From JALYYC01 sp039922495 (lineage in GTDB: Bacteria; Chloroflexota; Dormibacteria; CF-121): 64,000 nucleotides of DNA. The translations under genes were made by a program, and so were the position numbers. Numbering within the stretch: position 1 is the first letter of the stretch; each line of letters starts with the position of its first letter. Positions 44,578 through 53,595 of this stretch are shown here, piece after piece. Under the pieces are notes generated by a model, which did not search any database, was not told the origin of the DNA, and saw only the letters and a program-made list of their open reading frames with translations. The stretch is taken from the NCBI GenBank assembly GCA_039922495.1, contig JBDTEO010000037.1, positions 3,291-67,290 on the forward strand, given 5' to 3'.

Positions 44578-45915
44578 TCAGGACGGCTCCTGCCGGCTCG
44601 CGCGCTCGGGGGTCGCGGATAGCGTTGGTTCCTCGACGGAGGCCTCTGGGATCTGGAACGGTGTGTCGCTGCGGATCCTAACCTTCTTGATCCGCGTCCC
44701 CTGGACCGCCTCGACCCGCAGTTCGGCATCGCCGATATGCAGCGTCGCGCCCACTTTGGGGGCGGCCCCCAGCTGATTCAGGACGAAGCCGCCGATGGAG
44801 TCGTAGTCCTCGCCGGCGATATGGAGCTTAAGGAGGTCGTTGACGTCATCGACGCTGACCCGGCCGTCGAGCACGACCTCGTTGGGGCTGATGAACTGGA
44901 TCTCGTCCTCTTCGCCGACGTCGTACTCGTCCTGGATCGGCCCCACGATCTCCTCGATGATGTCCTCGATGGTGACGGCGCCCGCAGTGCCGCCATACTC
45001 GTCGACCACGATCGCCATGTGCACCCGGTTCTTGCGCAGGTCGCGAAGCACGTCCGTCACCTTGTTCGATTCGGGCGTGAAATAGGGCTTGCGCGCGATT
45101 TCCCGCAGCGTCTTGCCACCATCGTGGTTCAACGCCCGGAGCAGGTCCTTTGCGTATAGCACGCCGACGATGTGATCGAGGTTGCCTTCGTAGGCGGGGA
45201 TCCGCGTGTGGCCGTGCCTGCTGACCAGCGCCACCGCCGCCTCGACCGGCGCCGTGACATCGATCGCGACCAGGTCGGTGCGGGGGACCATCAGCTCCCG
45301 GACGCGCATGTCGCCCATCTCGAAGATGCCGTGGATCATCTCCCGCTCCTCTTCCTCGAGGACCCCCTCCTCTTCGCCCACCGAGACGAGCATCTTGAGT
45401 TCTTCTTCCGTCACGAACGGGCCCTTCACCTGCGCTTTTCCGGCAAAGATGCGCACCAGCACCTTCGTGATCGTGGTCAGCACCCGGACGATCGGCCGCA
45501 TCACCCAGGTTGCCGCGGCGACGATCCGCGCCATGTTCAAGGCAACCCGTTCCGACCGCTGCAGGGCCAGCGTCTTCGGCGCAATCTCGCAGAAGACCAG
45601 GACCACGAGCGAGAGGAGCAGGCTGACCAGCCACTGCGCCACCCGTTGCTGGTAGAGGTGCAGCGCCAGCAAGGTCGCCGACGACGAGGCGACGATGATC
45701 GCCACCGTGTTCGCGATCAGGATGGTCGAGAGATAGGCGTTCGGGTCTTTATGAAGGCGCTCGATCACGATCGCCTGGGCAATCCGCTCCTCGACAAGGC
45801 GCCGAAGCCGGACCCGGCTGATCGACGTGAGCGAGGTTTCCGCCGAGGCCGCGAGCGCCGCCACCACGAGGGCGATAACGATAATGATCAGCTCGATCCA
45901 GGCAGTGGCATCCAT
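44578..45915 (-). CDS. CNNM/CorC-HlyC family membrane protein with CBS pair
   Basis: The 445-residue protein has an N-terminal DUF21 membrane domain (about 1-190; AASAETSLTSISRVRLRRLVEE), two CBS domains (about 205-325; VPRTDLVAIDVTAPVEAAV and ILRDLRKNRVHMAIVVDEYG-type sequence) and a CorC_HlyC C-terminal domain (about 340-425). Relatives are Mg2+ or divalent-cation transporters/regulators. It lies between prs and rfbA on the same strand, with short gaps. The transport role is family knowledge. Confidence 0.9.
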   Translation of the reverse strand: MDATAWIELIIIVIALVVAALAASAETSLTSISRVRLRRLVEERIAQAIVIERLHKDPNAYLSTILIANTVAIIVASSSATLLALHLYQQRVAQWLVSLLLSLVVLVFCEIAPKTLALQRSERVALNMARIVAAATWVMRPIVRVLTTITKVLVRIFAGKAQVKGPFVTEEELKMLVSVGEEEGVLEEEEREMIHGIFEMGDMRVRELMVPRTDLVAIDVTAPVEAAVALVSRHGHTRIPAYEGNLDHIVGVLYAKDLLRALNHDGGKTLREIARKPYFTPESNKVTDVLRDLRKNRVHMAIVVDEYGGTAGAVTIEDIIEEIVGPIQDEYDVGEEDEIQFISPNEVVLDGRVSVDDVNDLLKLHIAGEDYDSIGGFVLNQLGAAPKVGATLHIGDAELRVEAVQGTRIKKVRIRSDTPFQIPEASVEEPTLSATPERASRQEPS

Positions 45916-45932
45916 CAGGACAGACTCCGGGG

Positions 45933-46910
45933 TTACTTGAAGAGCTCGCTGATCGAGCGGTCCTCGTGGACGCGACGGATCGCTTCGGCCAGCAATGGGG
46001 CGACGGAAAGGATCTTCAGCTTCGGATGATGCTTGTCGGCGGGGAGCGGGATGGAATCCGTGATCACGATCTCGTCGATCGGCGCCGCGATCAGGCGTTC
46101 GACCGCATTGCCGGCCAGCACACCATGGGTGGCCAGCACGCGCAGGCTGCGCACGCCTTCGGCCTTCAGCGCCGCGGCGACCCCGACCAGCGTCCCGCCG
46201 GTGGTGATCATGTCTTCGACAACGACCACATCCATGCCGGTCACCTCGCCGACGACGCGCTGCTCGGTGACGACATCGTCCTTGGGACGCCGCTTGTAGA
46301 CAAAAGCAAGCGGCAGGTCGAGCAGCCGCGCGATCGAGCCGGCGCGCTTGGCGCCCCCGATATCCGGCGAGACGATGACGCCACTCTGCAGGTTGAGTCG
46401 CCGGATGTACTCGAGCATCAGCTTCTCGGCCGTCAGGTGGTCGACCGGGATGTCAAAGAAGCCCTGGATGGCATCGGCGTGCAGGTCGAGGGCGATCACC
46501 CGGTTGGCGCCCGCCAGCGTGATGATGTCCGCCATCAGCTTGGCCGAGATCGGGTCGCGTGCCTGGGTCTTCTTCTCCTTGCGGGCATAGCCGTAGTAGG
46601 GCATCACCGCGGTGATCCGCCCAGCCGAGGCCCGGCGCAGCGCGTCGAGGATGATGAACAGCTGGATCAGGTTCTCCGACGTCGGCTGGCAGGTCGGCTG
46701 GACCAGGAAGATGTCCGCGCCCCGGACGCTCTCGGCGATCTTGACGTCGTACTCGCCGTCGGCAAAGCGGGTGATCCGCATCGTCGAGACCGGGACCTGC
46801 AGGTGCTCGCCGATCCGTTTCGCCAGTTCGGGGTTGGCGTCGCCCGATAGGAGTTTGAGCTCGCCCGGTTGCTTGGGCGCGGCCTCGCCAACCTGCTGGC
46901 GGGTTTCCAC
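45933..46910 (-). CDS. prs: Ribose-phosphate pyrophosphokinase
   Basis: The 325-residue enzyme makes PRPP from ribose-5-phosphate and ATP for nucleotide, His and Trp synthesis. Motifs seen are MPYYGYARKEKKTQARDPIS, VIALDLHADAIQGFFDIPVD and the PRPP loop VVVVEDMITTGGTLVGVA. The GTG start gives a 17-residue N-terminal extension compared with the usual MKLFSGNANPE start; here that part reads LKLLSGDANPELAKRI. It is 23 bases from glmU, a pairing common in many bacteria. Confidence 0.96.
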   Translation of the reverse strand: METRQQVGEAAPKQPGELKLLSGDANPELAKRIGEHLQVPVSTMRITRFADGEYDVKIAESVRGADIFLVQPTCQPTSENLIQLFIILDALRRASAGRITAVMPYYGYARKEKKTQARDPISAKLMADIITLAGANRVIALDLHADAIQGFFDIPVDHLTAEKLMLEYIRRLNLQSGVIVSPDIGGAKRAGSIARLLDLPLAFVYKRRPKDDVVTEQRVVGEVTGMDVVVVEDMITTGGTLVGVAAALKAEGVRSLRVLATHGVLAGNAVERLIAAPIDEIVITDSIPLPADKHHPKLKILSVAPLLAEAIRRVHEDRSISELFK

Positions 46911-46933
46911 TCGTTCGCCGACCCTGGGCTGCG

Positions 46934-48367
46934 CTATTTCTTTCCCACCTCTGCCTTGTGCCGCGCCCGGCGCCGCGCGCTGTAGCCCGGGACGATCTTC
47001 ATCTCCCCTCGGTCGATCGCCAGGCTTCCAGGCGGCACGTCTTTGACGACTACGGTATCAGCGGCGGTGGTGGCGTCGCTGCCGACCCGCACCGGCGCGA
47101 CGAAAATCGTGTCGCAGGCGATGTAGGCACGGTCGCCGATCTCGGTGGCGTGCTTGTCGAAGCCATCCCAGTTGGCGGTGATGCTGCCGGCGCCGATGTT
47201 GACGTTGGCGCCCACCTGCGCGTCGCCGAGGTAGCTGAAGTGAGGAACGGCGCTGCCCGCCCCGATGCGCGAGTTCTTGATCTCGGTGTGGGTGCCGACC
47301 CGAACGCCCTCCTCCAGCTCGGTGCCCGGCCGGAGCCGGCTGAAGGGGCCGACGGTGACGTTGGAGGCGACCTTGACGTGCTCGAGATGCGAACGCTCGA
47401 TCCGGGAGCCGTCCCCGACAATGGAGTCGCGCACCTGGCTCATCGGCCCGATCACGCAGTCCTCGCCGATGCGGGTTACCCCGGTGATCGTGGTGAAGGG
47501 ATGGATGACGCTGTCCTGGCCAATCTCGACCTCGGCATCGACGAAGGTTGACGCGGGATCGGTGATGGTCACGCCGTCCGTCATCAGCCGGTCGAGGATC
47601 CGGCGCCGCATCGATCCCTCTGCCTCCGCCAGCTGCCGCCGGTCATTGATGCCGACGATCTCGCTCGGGTCGTCGGCCTCCACCAGGTGGACCTTGCCCT
47701 TGACCAGCCGGACGACGTCGGTCAGGTAGTACTCGCCGGCGCGATTCTTGTTCTCCAGCTTGAGCAGCGCCGGCCAGAGCTCGCGCCCCGAGAAACAGTA
47801 AACGCCGGAATTAACCTCGGTGATCTCCTTGACGGCTCCGGCGGCGTCCTTCTCCTCGACGATCGCCCGAAAGAGGCCATTGCGGCCCCGGACGATCCGC
47901 CCGTATCCCTTTGGATCGGGCAGGTTCGCCGTCAGCACCGTGACGGCCGCGTGCGCCTTTCGGTGCTCGGACACCAGCCGTTGCAGCGTCTCGGGGCGGA
48001 GCAAGGGCACGTCGCCGTAGAGGACGACGACCGGCCCGGTCGAGCGGTGCGCGGCGTTGACCTGGGCCAGGGCATGGCCGGTGCCGAGCTGCTCCCGCTG
48101 GGGAACCGTCTGCCCCTCGCCGTTGACCGCGGCCTGGACCCCGTCCTGGGACGGGTTGGTCACGACGATGGTCCGCTCCGGGTCAAGCGCCTTGGCCGCG
48201 GCGATCGCCCAGAGCAGCATCGGGCGCCCGGCGACCGGATGCAGCACTTTGGGGATCCTGGAGTTCATCCGAACGCCCTTGCCGGCGGCGAGGACGACTA
48301 CCGTAACGCTCCCGCGCGTATCCGGCGATGGTGGCCGTTTGGGCCCCGCGGGTCCGCTCTCGGGCAT
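46934..48367 (-). CDS. glmU: Bifunctional N-acetylglucosamine-1-phosphate uridylyltransferase / GlcN-1-P acetyltransferase
   Basis: The 477-residue enzyme makes UDP-GlcNAc for peptidoglycan and glycan synthesis. The uridylyltransferase domain has VVVLAAGKGVRMNSRIPKVL and VVVLYGDVPLLRPETL. The left-handed beta-helix acetyltransferase domain contains FSRLRPGTELEEGVRVGTHT, EIKNSRIGAGS and NIGAGSITANWDGFDKH. The extra ~20 residues at the N-terminus are low complexity. An extended -10 box lies upstream (48385-48393). Confidence 0.96.
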   Translation of the reverse strand: MPESGPAGPKRPPSPDTRGSVTVVVLAAGKGVRMNSRIPKVLHPVAGRPMLLWAIAAAKALDPERTIVVTNPSQDGVQAAVNGEGQTVPQREQLGTGHALAQVNAAHRSTGPVVVLYGDVPLLRPETLQRLVSEHRKAHAAVTVLTANLPDPKGYGRIVRGRNGLFRAIVEEKDAAGAVKEITEVNSGVYCFSGRELWPALLKLENKNRAGEYYLTDVVRLVKGKVHLVEADDPSEIVGINDRRQLAEAEGSMRRRILDRLMTDGVTITDPASTFVDAEVEIGQDSVIHPFTTITGVTRIGEDCVIGPMSQVRDSIVGDGSRIERSHLEHVKVASNVTVGPFSRLRPGTELEEGVRVGTHTEIKNSRIGAGSAVPHFSYLGDAQVGANVNIGAGSITANWDGFDKHATEIGDRAYIACDTIFVAPVRVGSDATTAADTVVVKDVPPGSLAIDRGEMKIVPGYSARRRARHKAEVGKK

Positions 48368-48384
48368 GGGAGGAATTGGTCGCG

Positions 48385-48393
48385 ATTATACCA
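48385..48393 (-). promoter_or_regulatory. Extended -10 promoter of glmU
   Basis: The minus strand reads TGGTATAAT, a consensus -10 preceded by the TG of an extended -10. It ends 17 bases before the glmU ATG. The place for a -35 box falls in the upstream hairpin and is not consensus, as expected for extended -10 promoters. It probably drives the glmU-prs-polysaccharide gene run. Confidence 0.6.
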
Positions 48394-48405
48394 AGCACCG
48401 GATCT

Positions 48406-48429
48406 CCCTCCCCCGTTTTCGGGGGAGGG
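48406..48429 (-). terminator. Perfect 10-bp hairpin between GT2 gene and glmU
   Basis: CCCTCCCCCG and CGGGGGAGGG form a perfect stem with a TTTT (AAAA in minus-strand RNA) loop, 13 bases after the stop of the GT2 gene. No U-run follows in the minus direction, so it may be a factor-independent terminator of reduced strength or a dispersed palindrome. It separates that gene from the glmU promoter. Confidence 0.5.
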
Positions 48430-48442
48430 TCGGGGTGCGGAT

Positions 48443-49381
48443 TTAGGCGGCGCGCTTCAACTGGTCGGCGCCCGGCTCGTCCGGCCATAGCGTTGACTTC
48501 TCGGCGCTCTCGAGTGCCGGGATCGGGCGCGACGTCCGGCGGCCGAGGAGATAGCCATAGCGCTCAGCCGCGGTCTCGAGCGCCAGGTACGGCAGCTGAC
48601 CCCAGGCAAACCCCCGGAACAGGTACCAGGCCGCCCGCTTGGCAAACTGGCGCGAGTCCGGCCAGAGCGTTCCGCCGGCGTCCCCGAAATGCCGATCGGC
48701 ATAGCCGGTCAGCCTGGCGCGCGCAAAGGCCGTTTTTAGCGCAGCCCGCAGCTCCCGGGCAACCAGCGCGTCCGGGCTGTAGGCCACGGTATAGCTGGCC
48801 AGCACCGCCTGGCGCGCCCAGACCCGATCGGCGCCCACCGGCAGCTGCTCGTTGAAATGGATGCCCTGCCAGACCGAGCGGCGGACGGCGGCATTATCGA
48901 TGGAGAATGGCAGGCTCTTGTGCCGGATGCGATCGCCAACCCGGAGGCGTCGCGCGTGCGCCTGCCGGCAGTAGCGCTGGGCGAGGCGGAAGTTCGACAG
49001 TGGATCACTCGACGGGGAGGCTTCCTGGCGGCCGTAAACACCGGCGACCCCCGGGTCCTCGAAGGGCGCGACCAGGTTGATGAGCCAGTCGCCGGTGGCC
49101 GGCAGGGCGTTCTGGCCGAGGAAGACGACCAGGTCGCCCTTGGCTTCGCGGCACGCCTGGTTCCAGCTTGCCGGACCGGCGTTCTGTTCGACGCTGATGA
49201 GCCGAGCTTCAGGGAACTGCTCCAGGGTCTGCTGGGCGCCGTCCTGGGAGCCGGAATCCACGACCACGATTTCCAGCGGCTTCAGGCCCTGCCCCCTGAG
49301 GCGGTGGAGCAACGCGCCGAATGCGCGGCCCGGATTGAGCGTGGGGATGACGAGCGAGATCGACAGGTCGAGGCTTCCCAT
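48443..49381 (-). CDS. Family 2 glycosyltransferase
   Basis: The 312-residue protein has LVIPTLNPGRAFGALLHRL, IVVVDSGSQDGAQQTL, QNAGPASWNQACREAKG and VVFLGQNALP, the latter replacing the usual DXD-type site. Together with GADRVWARQAVLASYTVAYS this resembles rhamnosyltransferase-like GT2 proteins. A GGAG site precedes the ATG. The C-terminal part is hydrophobic and basic. It is separated from the main glycan operon by a hairpin and promoter. Confidence 0.82.
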   Translation of the reverse strand: MGSLDLSISLVIPTLNPGRAFGALLHRLRGQGLKPLEIVVVDSGSQDGAQQTLEQFPEARLISVEQNAGPASWNQACREAKGDLVVFLGQNALPATGDWLINLVAPFEDPGVAGVYGRQEASPSSDPLSNFRLAQRYCRQAHARRLRVGDRIRHKSLPFSIDNAAVRRSVWQGIHFNEQLPVGADRVWARQAVLASYTVAYSPDALVARELRAALKTAFARARLTGYADRHFGDAGGTLWPDSRQFAKRAAWYLFRGFAWGQLPYLALETAAERYGYLLGRRTSRPIPALESAEKSTLWPDEPGADQLKRAA

Positions 49382-49423
49382 TACTCCCTGTAACGAGCGC
49401 CGAGACCCTTTCCGGTGGAGTGT

Positions 49424-49954
49424 TTAGGGGAACCTGACAGTGATGAAGTAGAAAAATGTGGGCGTCTTGCCATCACGCGCGCTGACGCCGAACACCTTCA
49501 GCTTGCCGCTCGTCCCTGAGGTCGCGCCACTGAACGGGACGCTCACGTCGTAGTGCCCGAAATCGGGAGCGCTGGCGGAGGCGGTGACGGTCGCGCGCCC
49601 AAGCTCAGTTCCGGCGGCGTCGAGCACCACGGCCACGACGGTCCCCTTGTCGACGCTTGCCGTCCCGGAAACCTCGACCGGCGACGTGATCGTCGTGCTG
49701 GCGTCGGGGCTGTCAATGATGATCCGGCTGCCGCCTGGAATCGGCGTGGGGGTAGCGCCGGTGTCGCTGCCGGGCGAGTTCGATGTGGTCGCACTGGCTC
49801 CGGGGGACGCTCCCGAAGCTGACGCCGAGGCCGAGGCCGAGCTCGTCTGCAGGACGAATTGCGTCTGGTCGCTGCTCCCGCAGCTGGCCAGCGCGAGCAC
49901 GGTCAGTGCGCCAAGTGTCAGCGAACCCAGTCCCGTCAATGGCAAAGCCCTCAT
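49424..49954 (-). CDS. Lipoprotein with Gmad2-like immunoglobulin domain
   Basis: The 176-residue product has a lipoprotein signal with lipobox LALASC (Cys near residue 25), so it should be lipidated and held at the outer face of the membrane. A Ser/Ala/Thr-rich linker (about 35-72) leads to a domain reading IIIDSPDASTTITSPVEVSG and later KLKVFGVSARDGK, the pattern of the Gmad2 domain known from spore-germination-type and other envelope proteins. The role is unknown. Confidence 0.8.
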   Translation of the reverse strand: MRALPLTGLGSLTLGALTVLALASCGSSDQTQFVLQTSSASASASASGASPGASATTSNSPGSDTGATPTPIPGGSRIIIDSPDASTTITSPVEVSGTASVDKGTVVAVVLDAAGTELGRATVTASASAPDFGHYDVSVPFSGATSGTSGKLKVFGVSARDGKTPTFFYFITVRFP

Positions 49955-50004
49955 CGTGATCGGAGCAAAGCCTAAACCATCGGCCGCGGCGAAGTCGATA
50001 CACT

Positions 50005-50949
50005 GTGCCGATCAACATTTTTGCCTATCAACACGGGCTCTATCCGCGCTCGGAGCGGGTGGTCTCCGCCACGCGCTCCCTCGACCGAGGCCGCGTCGGT
50101 CAGTCCGCGGTCGACGATGCCGTCGCGCAGGACGAAGCCGAGTTCGTCCGAACGCAGCAGCAGGCGGGGATGGATTACTTTTCCGATGGGCTGATCCGCT
50201 GGCAGGACATCTTCCGGCCACTGGCGGCCTCGGCCGGCACCCTGGTGCGGTGGTTCGATACCAACACCTTCTTCCGAGCGCCCGATCTGACCGGCTCTAT
50301 GGGCGTGGCCGCCAGCGGATCGACGCTCCCCGCGGCGTCCGTCCCGCAGCCCCGGGTGGCAACGCTCCCCTCGCCCTACATGTTCTCCCGGGCCGCGCAC
50401 GCAGACACGTCAGACCGCAATCGCCTCATGGTCGACCTGGCCCAACAGCGGCTGCGCCCCGCGATCGATGCCGCGGTGAAGGCAGGCGCAAAGGTGGTCC
50501 ACCTCGAGGAACCGTGGGTCGCTTACTTCGGGATCGAGCAGGGTGACTGGGCGCCATTCGCCGAGGCGCTCCAAAGTCTCAAACCCGCTGCTCCGGTTAC
50601 GGTCATCCTGCACTGCTACTTCGGCGATGCCGGCCGCTCTATCGACCAGCTCAAGCGCCTGCCGGTTGACGGGATCGGCGTCGACCTCGTAGAAACGGAC
50701 CTTTCGGAGCTGGGTCAGGGCTGGGACAAGGACCTGCTGATCGGCTGTCTCAACGGGCGGAGTTCGATCGTCGAACCGCTGGACTCAACCGTTGAGCTCG
50801 CCCGCCGCGTTGCGGACACGGTTCGCCCGCGCAATCTCTACCTCACGTCGACGTGCGAGCTCGGATTCCTGCCGACGATCGTGGCCGAAAAGAAGGTGCA
50901 ACGCCTTGGCGAGGCGGCCAAACGACTGAAGGAGTTGGTGTCGGTATGA
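50005..50949 (+). CDS. MetE-like methyltransferase, first gene of a pair
   Basis: The 314-residue protein matches the C-terminal (catalytic) TIM-barrel of cobalamin-independent methionine synthase: the N-terminal YFSDGLIRWQDIF, VVHLEEPWVAYF and LTSTCELGFLP (a zinc-ligand Cys region). The usual zinc HxC element is replaced by VILHCYFGD, where His and Cys are adjacent. It starts at GTG and overlaps the next gene by ATGA. It may form a heteromeric enzyme with the next gene; methyl donor and acceptor are not evident. Confidence 0.78.
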   Translation: MPINIFAYQHGLYPRSERVVSATRSLDRGRVGQSAVDDAVAQDEAEFVRTQQQAGMDYFSDGLIRWQDIFRPLAASAGTLVRWFDTNTFFRAPDLTGSMGVAASGSTLPAASVPQPRVATLPSPYMFSRAAHADTSDRNRLMVDLAQQRLRPAIDAAVKAGAKVVHLEEPWVAYFGIEQGDWAPFAEALQSLKPAAPVTVILHCYFGDAGRSIDQLKRLPVDGIGVDLVETDLSELGQGWDKDLLIGCLNGRSSIVEPLDSTVELARRVADTVRPRNLYLTSTCELGFLPTIVAEKKVQRLGEAAKRLKELVSV

Positions 50950-52151
50950 GCCAGGTTTTGACGCACAAACCATTGTTGACGCATGAAGTCGGCTCGCTCG
51001 ACAAGCCAGGGTGGAGGGTTAAGGCTTATGCCGGACAGCCGCTGAGCGACGCCGACATGGAAGACGCCCGCTCCTGGGGTGAGCGCCTCAAAGTCCCCGA
51101 TTACCAGAAGCTGCTCGAGTTGCTGCGACACACCCCGCTCGATAAGGCGCAGAAGGCGGAGCTGCAGCGGTGGTCGAGCCTTTACGCGCTGCGCCTGCTC
51201 GAAACGGCTGGTCTCGATGTGGTCTATGACGGTGAGCAGCAGCGCACGGAGATGTACGACTGGGCGGTCAGCCATACGAACGGCTTCGAGCGGCGAGGCA
51301 GCGTGCGAGCGTTCGACAACAAGTACTACACGAAGGCAGCCGTGATCGGACCCATCAAGCTGGGGAGCCCGTTCCATAATGCCGAGTTTTCGTATTTACA
51401 CGGCTTCGCGGAAGCCGAACTGAAGATCCCGGTGACGGGTGCCTACACGATCGGCGACTGGTCCTTCGACGAGCATTACTACACGAACGAAAACCTTTTG
51501 GAGCCGGCCAAACAGCGGCGCCGCAAGCGGAAAGCCGCCCGCCGCCAGTTCATTCTCGACATCGCCACGAACCTGATCCGGCCAAATGTGCAGGAACTGC
51601 TCAAGCTGGGCGCCTGGTGGGTACAGATCGACGAGCCCGGCGCCTCGACCGAGCCGGATGAGCTCGACCTCTTCGTCGACAGTTTCAACGCAACGGTGGA
51701 GGGCCTCAACGGCATGTTCTCCACTCATCTGTGCTTTTCCGACTACAACCTCTTCTTCCCCGCCATCGAGCGCATGTCGGGCTGCCGGCAGTACGCCGTC
51801 GGCTTCGCCAACTACGACCGCCGCGAGCTCGGGACCTCCGAGGACGCCCGACCCGGCTACCACGTGATCAAGAAATTCCGAGACCTCTTCTACAAGCCAA
51901 TCCTTGGCCTGGGCGTGCTCGATATCCACACCGACTTCATCGAGTCGCCGGAACTGGTCCGCGACCGGGTCCTTTACGCCGTGAAGGTCTTCGGCGATCC
52001 CGCGCGAATCCACGTGATGCCGGACTGTGGCCTGCGGACGCGCTCGTGGAAGGTCGCCTACGGAAAGCTTCGAAACATGTCGGCCGGGGTCACCCTCGCT
52101 CGCGCTGAGTTGGGATTACCGGGAGACAGCGCCGACAGCGCAAACGACTGA
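50946..52151 (+). CDS. MetE-like methyltransferase, second gene of a pair
   Basis: The ATG in the ATGA overlap gives 401 residues starting MSQVLTHKPLLTHEVGSLDK. The zinc ligands of the MetE family are visible: HxC in MFSTHLCFSDYN and Cys in VMPDCGLRTRSW, with the acceptor-site sequence WWVQIDEPGAST. It is a stand-alone catalytic barrel lacking the MetE N-terminal folate-binding barrel, as in short core-type methionine synthases. A role in methionine or a related thiol methylation is likely. Confidence 0.82.
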   Translation: MSQVLTHKPLLTHEVGSLDKPGWRVKAYAGQPLSDADMEDARSWGERLKVPDYQKLLELLRHTPLDKAQKAELQRWSSLYALRLLETAGLDVVYDGEQQRTEMYDWAVSHTNGFERRGSVRAFDNKYYTKAAVIGPIKLGSPFHNAEFSYLHGFAEAELKIPVTGAYTIGDWSFDEHYYTNENLLEPAKQRRRKRKAARRQFILDIATNLIRPNVQELLKLGAWWVQIDEPGASTEPDELDLFVDSFNATVEGLNGMFSTHLCFSDYNLFFPAIERMSGCRQYAVGFANYDRRELGTSEDARPGYHVIKKFRDLFYKPILGLGVLDIHTDFIESPELVRDRVLYAVKVFGDPARIHVMPDCGLRTRSWKVAYGKLRNMSAGVTLARAELGLPGDSADSAND

Positions 52152-52220
52152 TTTCGGCCCCACGCGTAAGGGCTCGGATTGAGCTTGCTAAATCGGCGAG
52201 CGATCCGGTCTCATGGGCGG

Positions 52221-52868
52221 ATGCCTTTTCCGAGAAAGCTTTTCTGTGGCCTTTTGGCCACCCTGGGTGTGACCGGTGTGGCCATCCAGACCGTGGTTGC
52301 CAGCCCGCTTCGCGACGCCGCGGCGCTTGAGTTAGCACGAGTTCAAACGACCGCCATCGAGCAAGCTCAGGCTCGGCTGCCGCAATTCGACCAACCCAGG
52401 CATCGGGCAACCTCCCCGCACGCGGGCTGGCAGGTTGGCGGCCGGCTCGATCACAGCGGCCGGCGCGCGGCGACACGCCCCGTCGTCCTCGCGATCTTGA
52501 AGTCGGCGGCTGCGCGACACCAGCTCGACCCGAAGCTGGTGCTGGCGCTCTCCTACTGGGAAAGCGGTTGGGATCAGTCCAAGGTTTCGGCGACCGGGGC
52601 CATCGGCCTGATGCAGGTCGAGCCGCCCACGGCAGCTGAAGCCGGACCGACGCTCCTCGGGAGACCCGTCGATGTGACCGATCCCGTGGACAACGCGGAG
52701 GTCGGCGCCGCCATCCTCCGCGAGGATCTCACCACCTTCGGCAGTCCGGAGCTCGCCTTGGCCGCTTATTACCAGGGACCGACCAGCCTGCGCAACGATG
52801 GCATGCTGCCGGACACGCAGGCCTATGTCGGGGGAATCCTCGCGCTGGCGTCGCGCCTGAACGCCTGA
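52221..52868 (+). CDS. Secreted lytic transglycosylase (SLT domain)
   Basis: The ATG at 52221 begins at the signal peptide (MPFPRKLFCGLLATLGV), giving 215 residues; a TTG 42 bases upstream is also in frame. The SLT goose-lysozyme-like domain (about 95-205) has LVLALSYWESGWDQ with the catalytic Glu, then ATGAIGLMQVEPPTA and LALAAYYQGPTS. It cleaves peptidoglycan glycan strands with anhydro-sugar formation. It converges with the response regulator gene. Confidence 0.9.
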   Translation: MPFPRKLFCGLLATLGVTGVAIQTVVASPLRDAAALELARVQTTAIEQAQARLPQFDQPRHRATSPHAGWQVGGRLDHSGRRAATRPVVLAILKSAAARHQLDPKLVLALSYWESGWDQSKVSATGAIGLMQVEPPTAAEAGPTLLGRPVDVTDPVDNAEVGAAILREDLTTFGSPELALAAYYQGPTSLRNDGMLPDTQAYVGGILALASRLNA

Positions 52869-52875
52869 CCGTCCG

Positions 52876-53538
52876 TTACGCGGCCGGTTTCTGCTCGATC
52901 TGAATCCAGCCCTCGCGCACGGCTTTGGAGACCGCCTCGAGCTTGGAGTGAACAGTCATCTTGGCGAGGATGTTCTGCACGTGGGTGCGAACCGTGTTGG
53001 GGGACATGCGCAAAGCCCTCGCAACGGTGGCATTGTCGTGGCCCTGGGAGAGCTCGGTCAGCACTGCCAGCTCCCTCGGGGTCAACGGCGAGGCGGGGGC
53101 AGGGCGCACGGGTTGGGTCATGCCATGAAGCAGCCGGGCAAGCATGTAGGGTGCGATCAGCGCTTCACCATGCGCGGCACTCCGAACCGCCTGCACCACC
53201 GTGGCCGCGGGCTCATGCTTGCTGAGGTAGCCCGTCACTCCCGCCTGAACGGCCGCTCGTAGCACGGTCTCGTCTTCATCGCTGGTCAGGATGACCACCT
53301 GCGTCTGCGGCCGAGTCTTCTTGATCAGCGCCGCCGCCTCGACACCGGAGCCATCCGGCATGTGCACGTCGAGCAGCACCACATCGGGCTCGAGAATCCG
53401 GGCGGACTGGACCGCCTCGTGAACGCTGCCACCCTTGCCGACAACTTCGATGTCGGGCTCGACACCAAGAATGGTGGCGAGGCCGTCGCAAAAGACGGCA
53501 TGGTCGTCCACAACTAGGACCCGGATCCGGGGGCTCAT
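52876..53538 (-). CDS. NarL/FixJ-type response regulator
   Basis: The 220-residue regulator has a receiver domain with Asp57 as phosphoacceptor in PDVVLLDVHMPDG, acidic pair VVDDH near the start and Lys in TGYLSKHEPA. The LuxR-type HTH (about 148-210) contains LTPRELAVLTELSQGHDNA and MSPNTVRTHVQNILAKM. No histidine kinase gene lies nearby, so it is an orphan in this window. Its ATG is inside a 14-bp perfect inverted repeat, suggesting autoregulation or translational control. Confidence 0.92.
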   Translation of the reverse strand: MSPRIRVLVVDDHAVFCDGLATILGVEPDIEVVGKGGSVHEAVQSARILEPDVVLLDVHMPDGSGVEAAALIKKTRPQTQVVILTSDEDETVLRAAVQAGVTGYLSKHEPAATVVQAVRSAAHGEALIAPYMLARLLHGMTQPVRPAPASPLTPRELAVLTELSQGHDNATVARALRMSPNTVRTHVQNILAKMTVHSKLEAVSKAVREGWIQIEQKPAA

Positions 53539-53565
53539 GGTCTTAAAACGCCCATGAGCCCCCGG
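53527..53565 (-). promoter_or_regulatory. Perfect 14-bp inverted repeat enclosing the response regulator start
   Basis: CCGGGGGCTCATGG (53527-53540) and its exact complement CCATGAGCCCCCGG (53552-53565) flank an 11-base loop. The response regulator ATG lies in one arm. The other arm holds an ATG (53555) opening a six-codon frame MGVLRP whose TGA overlaps the regulator ATG. In RNA the hairpin would hide the start codon; in DNA it could be an operator for the dimeric regulator. Confidence 0.65.
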
Positions 53566-53595
53566 CCCTTGCCCTAACCACTCCGGACCTCCTTG

